Shown here: positions 5,946-9,103 of the stretch, in pieces
Position numbering within the stretch: the first letter of the stretch is position 1
How the letters are laid out: every line of letters starts with the position of its first letter
Source: Chloroflexota bacterium
GTDB taxonomy: Bacteria > Chloroflexota > FW602-bin22 > JACPRP01
Reading direction: 5' to 3'
Length of the DNA stretch: 9,103 bases
NCBI GenBank assembly: GCA_016210495.1
Contig: JACQUC010000272.1
Location: forward strand, 1-9,103
Notes under the pieces: generated by a model
What the model saw: only the letters and a program-made list of their open reading frames with translations
Told to the model about the DNA's origin: nothing
Databases searched by the model: none
Position numbers and translations under genes: made by a program

Positions 5946-6770
5946 ATGGGTAGAATTCTGCACGCCCGTTGGCAAATGGCCTTTGGGTTGCTGTTCGTCA
6001 GCATCCTTTTCGTGCTGATGCTGGCGCCTTCGATCGTGGCACCTTACGATCCCTACGAGTTGAATACAGCGAACCGACTGCGACCGCCAAGCCCCCAGCA
6101 CCTGTTCGGAACAGACGAGGCAGGCCGAGACATATTTAGCCGGATAATATACGGCACTCGTTACTCGCTCGGAATGAGCCTCGCGATCGTTGGGCTGGCG
6201 GTTGGCTTAGGCACGGCGATCGGCTGTGTGGCTGGACTCTCAGGCGGGCGCACTGATGAACTGCTAATGCGCTTCGTGGACGTCTTTCTCAGTTTCCCCC
6301 GTTACATCTTAGCCATGGCCATAGCCAGCGCTCTTGGCCCAGGAATAGCATCCTCGGTCTTGGCACTCAGCGCCCTCTGGTGGGCCGCCTACGCCCGACT
6401 GGTTCGAGGCAAGCTATTGAGTATTAAGGAGAACCTTTTTGTAGAGGCTGCCAGAGCCCTCGGCACCAATAACTGGCGCATCGTCTGGTGGCACGTTCTG
6501 CCTCATTGCGTCAGGGAGATCAACGCGAAGATGACCCTCGATTTCGGGACCAGCCTGTTGGCTTTGACCGGGCTGGGCTTCTTGGGCCTGGGCATGCAGA
6601 ACCCGGCCCCAGAGTGGGGGCTTATGGTGGCCAATGCGCGCGGCTACGCATTGAGTGCTTGGTGGTACGCCTTTTCCCCAGGCTTGATGATCTTCCTGTG
6701 CGTTCTCTCGTTCGTCGCCATCGGCGACACGTTGTCCGAGGGCAGCATATCTGATCGTCCACCAATGTAG
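5946..6770 (+). CDS. dppC: ABC transporter permease, DppC/OppC type
   Basis: A 274-residue second membrane subunit. It starts at ATG 5946 after GAGGAA (5931-5936), a somewhat distant Shine-Dalgarno site, with AGGT closer to the start. The N-terminal membrane segment (about 11-30) leads to the conserved LAPSIVAPYDPYELN. Then comes the subfamily hallmark LFGTDEAGRDIFSRIIYGTR at about 53-72. The EAA loop (165-187) reads FVEAARALGTNNWRIVWWH, followed by the GLGFLGLGMQNPAPEWG block that defines this family. The C-terminus ends GDTLSEGSISDRPPM instead of the common GDxLRDxLDPR ending, a deviation that may be neutral. It forms the translocation pore with the permease upstream and ends 30 bp before the first ATPase gene. 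Confidence 0.93.
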   Translation: MGRILHARWQMAFGLLFVSILFVLMLAPSIVAPYDPYELNTANRLRPPSPQHLFGTDEAGRDIFSRIIYGTRYSLGMSLAIVGLAVGLGTAIGCVAGLSGGRTDELLMRFVDVFLSFPRYILAMAIASALGPGIASSVLALSALWWAAYARLVRGKLLSIKENLFVEAARALGTNNWRIVWWHVLPHCVREINAKMTLDFGTSLLALTGLGFLGLGMQNPAPEWGLMVANARGYALSAWWYAFSPGLMIFLCVLSFVAIGDTLSEGSISDRPPM

Positions 6771-6800
6771 CCGTTTCGCAATGCGGAGCTTGGGCTTGCT

Positions 6801-7832
6801 ATGGAGCCAAACGTCGACGACAAAATCCTTCAGGTTACAGATTTGCGTATGCACTTCTTCGTCGGACAGAAGGTGGTCCGGGCGGTTGATGGTGTCAGCT
6901 TTGACCTGAAGAGAGGTAAGACTCTTGCAATAGTCGGCGAGTCCGGCGCCGGCAAGACCGCCACGGGTATGACCATCTTGCGTCTTCATGACAAGAACCT
7001 CGCACGCATCCTCTCTGGAAGAATAATGTTCGATGGCAAAGACCTGGCACATCTGTCAGAGAGGGCGCTTCGGGACATTCGCGGCAATCGCATCGCGATG
7101 ATTTACCAGGATCCTCTGAGCGCCCTCAACCCCTCGTTGCGAGTCGGGGACCAAATCGCAGAGGCAATCACCGAGCACCAATCCGTATCCAAACGCGAAG
7201 CGCTTCGCCGTGTAGCTAGGCTGCTGGACGAGGTTGGCATCCACACACCCGAGGTAACCATGAGGGCGTATCCTCACGAGCTGAGCGGAGGCATGCGCCA
7301 GCGCGCAATCATTGCGACGGCGGTGGCTTGCCAACCAAGCATCCTGATCGCGGACGAGCCGACGACGGCACTGGATACTACGATTCAGGCCCAGATCCTG
7401 GAACTGCTGAAGCAGCTTCAGCGAGAACATTCTCTTTCGATCGTTCTCATCACCCACGATCTGGGCGTCGTCGCCAGCACTGCCCATGACGTGTTGGTAA
7501 TGTACGCGGGCAAGCCAGTCGAGGCCACCGGCGTAAGGGAAGCGTTCTACAACCCCCTGCACCCGTACACCCAGGGTTTACTGCGGTCAGTATTCACGAC
7601 CACCCTCGTTCCCAAGGAGCCTCTGAAGGGCATTGCCGGCGTTCCGCCGAGGCTTGACCAGGAGATCACGGGCTGCAGCTTCGCGCCACGTTGTGCCAGG
7701 CGGGGTGAGGTCTGTGCCCGAGAAAGGCCGGAACTGCGCGAGCTGCAGACGGGACATCGGGTGTCCTGCCATTTCGCTGGTCGTGCTACGGAGGAGGGGA
7801 TCGCTTCGGCCGCCGGAGTGAGAATTGTCTGA
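6801..7832 (+). CDS. dppD: ABC transporter ATP-binding protein, DppD/OppD type, with four-cysteine C-terminal motif
   Basis: A 343-residue cytoplasmic ATPase that powers import. All nucleotide-binding motifs are intact: Walker A GESGAGKT (46-53), Q-loop Gln103 in MIYQDP, signature LSGGMRQR (161-168), Walker B ILIADE (181-186), D-loop ALD (190-192) and switch His219 in ITHD. The Dpp/Opp-specific C-terminal extension follows ([20 protein letters not shown]). It has Cys292, Cys298, Cys305 and Cys323 (C-x5-C-x6-C-x17-C), a pattern that binds a [4Fe-4S] cluster in characterised DppD-type proteins. The ATG at 6801 has only GGAG 12 bases upstream, so translation initiation looks weak and may depend on coupling. 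The stop overlaps the next gene by 8 bp. It is expected to form a heterodimer with the following ATPase. Confidence 0.95.
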   Translation: MEPNVDDKILQVTDLRMHFFVGQKVVRAVDGVSFDLKRGKTLAIVGESGAGKTATGMTILRLHDKNLARILSGRIMFDGKDLAHLSERALRDIRGNRIAMIYQDPLSALNPSLRVGDQIAEAITEHQSVSKREALRRVARLLDEVGIHTPEVTMRAYPHELSGGMRQRAIIATAVACQPSILIADEPTTALDTTIQAQILELLKQLQREHSLSIVLITHDLGVVASTAHDVLVMYAGKPVEATGVREAFYNPLHPYTQGLLRSVFTTTLVPKEPLKGIAGVPPRLDQEITGCSFAPRCARRGEVCARERPELRELQTGHRVSCHFAGRATEEGIASAAGVRIV

Positions 7833-8802
7833 ACTACTGCGCGTGGATCAGTTGCAGAAGGTGTACATATTGGGAAGTAGCTTCGGGGGCCGCCGCTGCA
7901 TGGTGCGGGCCGTCAACGGTGTTAGCTTCACTATCGGTGTGGGCGAGACCCTTGGGCTAGTGGGCGAAAGTGGATGCGGCAAGTCCACGCTGGGCAGGCT
8001 GGCGCTTCGGCTGATTCCGCCAACCTCGGGCGAGGTCTTCTTTGAGGGCCAGAGTATCTACAGCCTGCCGAACAAGAGAATGACAGAACTGCGCCGGGAG
8101 ATGCAGATCATCTTCCAAGATCCCTTCGGTTCGCTCAACCCCAAGATGAAGGTGGGCAAACTCCTGTCCGAGCCGCTGATAAACCACAGCATTAACGGCA
8201 ACAGAAAGGAGCGTCTGGCGCAGTTGCTGGACTTCGTCGGCTTGCCCCCAGATACGTTATCTGCTTATCCGGGACAGTTGAGCGGCGGGCAGCAGCAACG
8301 GGTTGCCATCGCGCGAGCACTGGCAACCGAGCCCAAGTTCATCGTGTGTGACGAGCCGGTCTCGGCGTTGGACGTGTCCATACGCGCCCAGGTCCTCAAT
8401 CTGTTCCTCGAGATCCAGCGCCGGCTGGGCATCTCGTACCTCTTCATCTCCCACGATCTGAGCGTCATTCGCCACATCAGCGATAGGGTGGCGGTGATGT
8501 ACCTCGGGAAGATCGTGGAGCTTGCGCCAAACCTGGATCTCTTTGCCCAGCCCAAGCACCCATACACCGAGGCCTTGCTATCTGCCATCCTGCTACCTGA
8601 CCCGGACGAGGAAGCCAGACGGCACCGAATCATCTTGAAGGGTGACATCCCCAGCCCGATCAATCTTCCCCCAGGCTGCGCTTTCCACACGCGCTGCTTG
8701 AAAGCGGTGCCCGAGTGCCGGCTCGAAGTTCCAGAACTGAAGCTTGTGTGCGGCTCACAACACTTCGCTGCCTGCCATCTGGCAAAACGTGTAGGCAGCT
8801 AG
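7825..8802 (+). CDS. dppF: ABC transporter ATP-binding protein, DppF/OppF type, with four-cysteine C-terminal motif
   Basis: A 325-residue partner ATPase. The TTG at 7825 has GGAG at 7815-7818, 6 bases away, and overlaps the preceding stop codon by 8 bp, indicating translational coupling. Motifs: Walker A GESGCGKS (47-54), Q-loop Gln98 in [12 protein letters not shown], signature LSGGQQQR (152-159), Walker B FIVCDE (172-177), D-loop ALD (181-183) and His210 in [18 protein letters not shown] and [10 protein letters not shown] are typical of DppF/OppF. C-terminal Cys285, Cys291, Cys298 and Cys317 (C-x5-C-x6-C-x18-C), plus an extra Cys309, repeat the iron-sulfur-like pattern of the partner. It is the last gene of the cluster. 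No regulator or further enzyme follows before the convergent gene. Confidence 0.95.
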   Translation: MSELLRVDQLQKVYILGSSFGGRRCMVRAVNGVSFTIGVGETLGLVGESGCGKSTLGRLALRLIPPTSGEVFFEGQSIYSLPNKRMTELRREMQIIFQDPFGSLNPKMKVGKLLSEPLINHSINGNRKERLAQLLDFVGLPPDTLSAYPGQLSGGQQQRVAIARALATEPKFIVCDEPVSALDVSIRAQVLNLFLEIQRRLGISYLFISHDLSVIRHISDRVAVMYLGKIVELAPNLDLFAQPKHPYTEALLSAILLPDPDEEARRHRIILKGDIPSPINLPPGCAFHTRCLKAVPECRLEVPELKLVCGSQHFAACHLAKRVGS

Positions 8803-8847
8803 ACTAGATATCTTCATATGACGAGATCTTAACGAATGAGTCAAGTT
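8803..8847. other. Short convergent intergenic gap
   Basis: Forty-five bases lie between the stop of the last ATPase gene and the stop of the minus-strand gene. They contain small palindromes (AGATATCT at 8806-8813, CATATG and AGATCT). AGATATC (8806-8812) can pair imperfectly with GAGATCT (8823-8829). There is no GC-rich stem with a T-run, so no intrinsic terminator can be called for either gene. Confidence 0.5.
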
Positions 8848-9103
8848 TCATGCAGCCTTGCCCAGTTTGGCCCGATCGATGATCTGCACGATTTGGCGAT
8901 CTACTTCCGCCAAGGCGTCCGCCAACGGCCGCGGAATAGGCTCAGCGGGATCGAAGGACGCAAATGTGGTACGGAAGACGCGTGCGTTCAGCTTGGTGAA
9001 CAGCAAGGCTACTCTGTAACCGTAGGGAGTAACCAGGTAGCGATGAGTGCCCGGCAGCCTGTACAGAATGCCCTTCAGACGGAGCCGTCGCAAGTCGTAG
9101 GTC
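8848..9103 (-). CDS. C-terminal part of a winged-helix-like protein of unknown function (runs off the window)
   Basis: The minus-strand frame is open from the window edge to TGA at 8848-8850, about 85 codons. It begins TYDLRRLRLKGILYRLPGTH and continues RYLVTPYGYRVALLFTKLNA. A TTG start at 9093 is possible, but the frame continues upstream through T-Y-D, and the YDLRRLRLKG opening is typically internal in related sequences as I remember them. So this is read as a partial gene. The pattern of a basic recognition-like helix (DLRRLRLKG), a turn (PGTH), a strand (RYLVT) and a helix (VALLFTKLNARVF) resembles a winged helix-turn-helix. The tail, about 60-85, is a Leu/Ile/Asp-rich amphipathic helix ending LGKAA. 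I recall similar tails in uncharacterised proteins of about 400 residues from Actinobacteria and Chloroflexi, but no function is established. It converges on the transporter operon and is unlikely to belong to it. Confidence 0.6.
   Translation of the reverse strand, partial: TYDLRRLRLKGILYRLPGTHRYLVTPYGYRVALLFTKLNARVFRTTFASFDPAEPIPRPLADALAEVDRQIVQIIDRAKLGKAA

Noticed and set aside
6414..7052. Long minus-strand open frame (212 codons) across the permease/ATPase junction
   Set aside because: It is antisense to two well-supported genes, has no recognisable domain, and is a typical shadow frame in GC-rich coding DNA. The same applies to the minus-strand frame at 7056-7562.
8803..8835. Possible intrinsic terminator between the convergent genes
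   Set aside because: Only a mismatched AT-rich stem (AGATATC/GAGATCT) without a T-run on either strand.
1..9103. CRISPR array, tRNA, rRNA, toxin-antitoxin or phage genes
   Set aside because: No regularly spaced repeats, cloverleaf-like sequence, rRNA-like sequence or characteristic small gene pairs were seen on either strand.

Overview
The window is bacterial DNA of moderately high GC (by eye in the high-50s percent). It has tightly packed genes, clear Shine-Dalgarno sites and several TTG starts, with insertion-sequence debris at the left edge. No gene fixes the phylum. An environmental bacterium with mid-to-high GC (for example Chloroflexota, Methylomirabilota/Rokubacteria-like, Tectomicrobia-like or a deltaproteobacterial lineage) would fit, but this is inference.

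Layout. (1) Bases 1-415 hold the 3' end of a transposase gene, most like the ISKra4 family. It is interrupted by a roughly 183-bp non-coding insertion flanked by a perfect 9-bp target duplication. The insertion ends in perfect 10-bp inverted repeats and is packed with four hairpins, so it looks like a MITE. (2) Bases 416-828 are non-coding, with one compact hairpin and a credible extended -10 promoter near 681-709. (3) Bases 829-8802 form one co-directional six-gene cluster, probably one operon: a lipoprotein solute-binding protein (SBP_bac_5 family), a soluble FAD-dependent dehydrogenase/reductase (FAD_binding_2, fumarate reductase/3-ketosteroid dehydrogenase-like), a DUF1445/YcsI (UPF0317, D-glutamate cyclase-like) enzyme, two Dpp/Opp-type permeases and two Dpp/Opp-type ATPases. 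(4) After a 45-bp convergent gap, the minus strand carries the C-terminal end of a winged-helix-like protein of unknown function that runs off the right edge.

How the genes work together. The five transport genes make a complete DppABCDF-type importer: binding lipoprotein, two membrane subunits and two nucleotide-binding subunits. Placing an FAD oxidoreductase and a DUF1445 enzyme between the binding protein and the permeases suggests uptake coupled to catabolism of one compound. The DUF1445 link to D-glutamate/5-oxoproline chemistry points to a small carboxylate, amino-acid derivative or peptide-like substrate. This is a hypothesis: no substrate-defining residue is recognised, and no regulator or 5-oxoprolinase (PxpABC) gene lies in the window.

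The most unusual items are the structured insertion inside the transposase, the transporter plus flavoenzyme plus DUF1445 combination, and family-atypical segments in the flavoenzyme and the DUF1445 protein.
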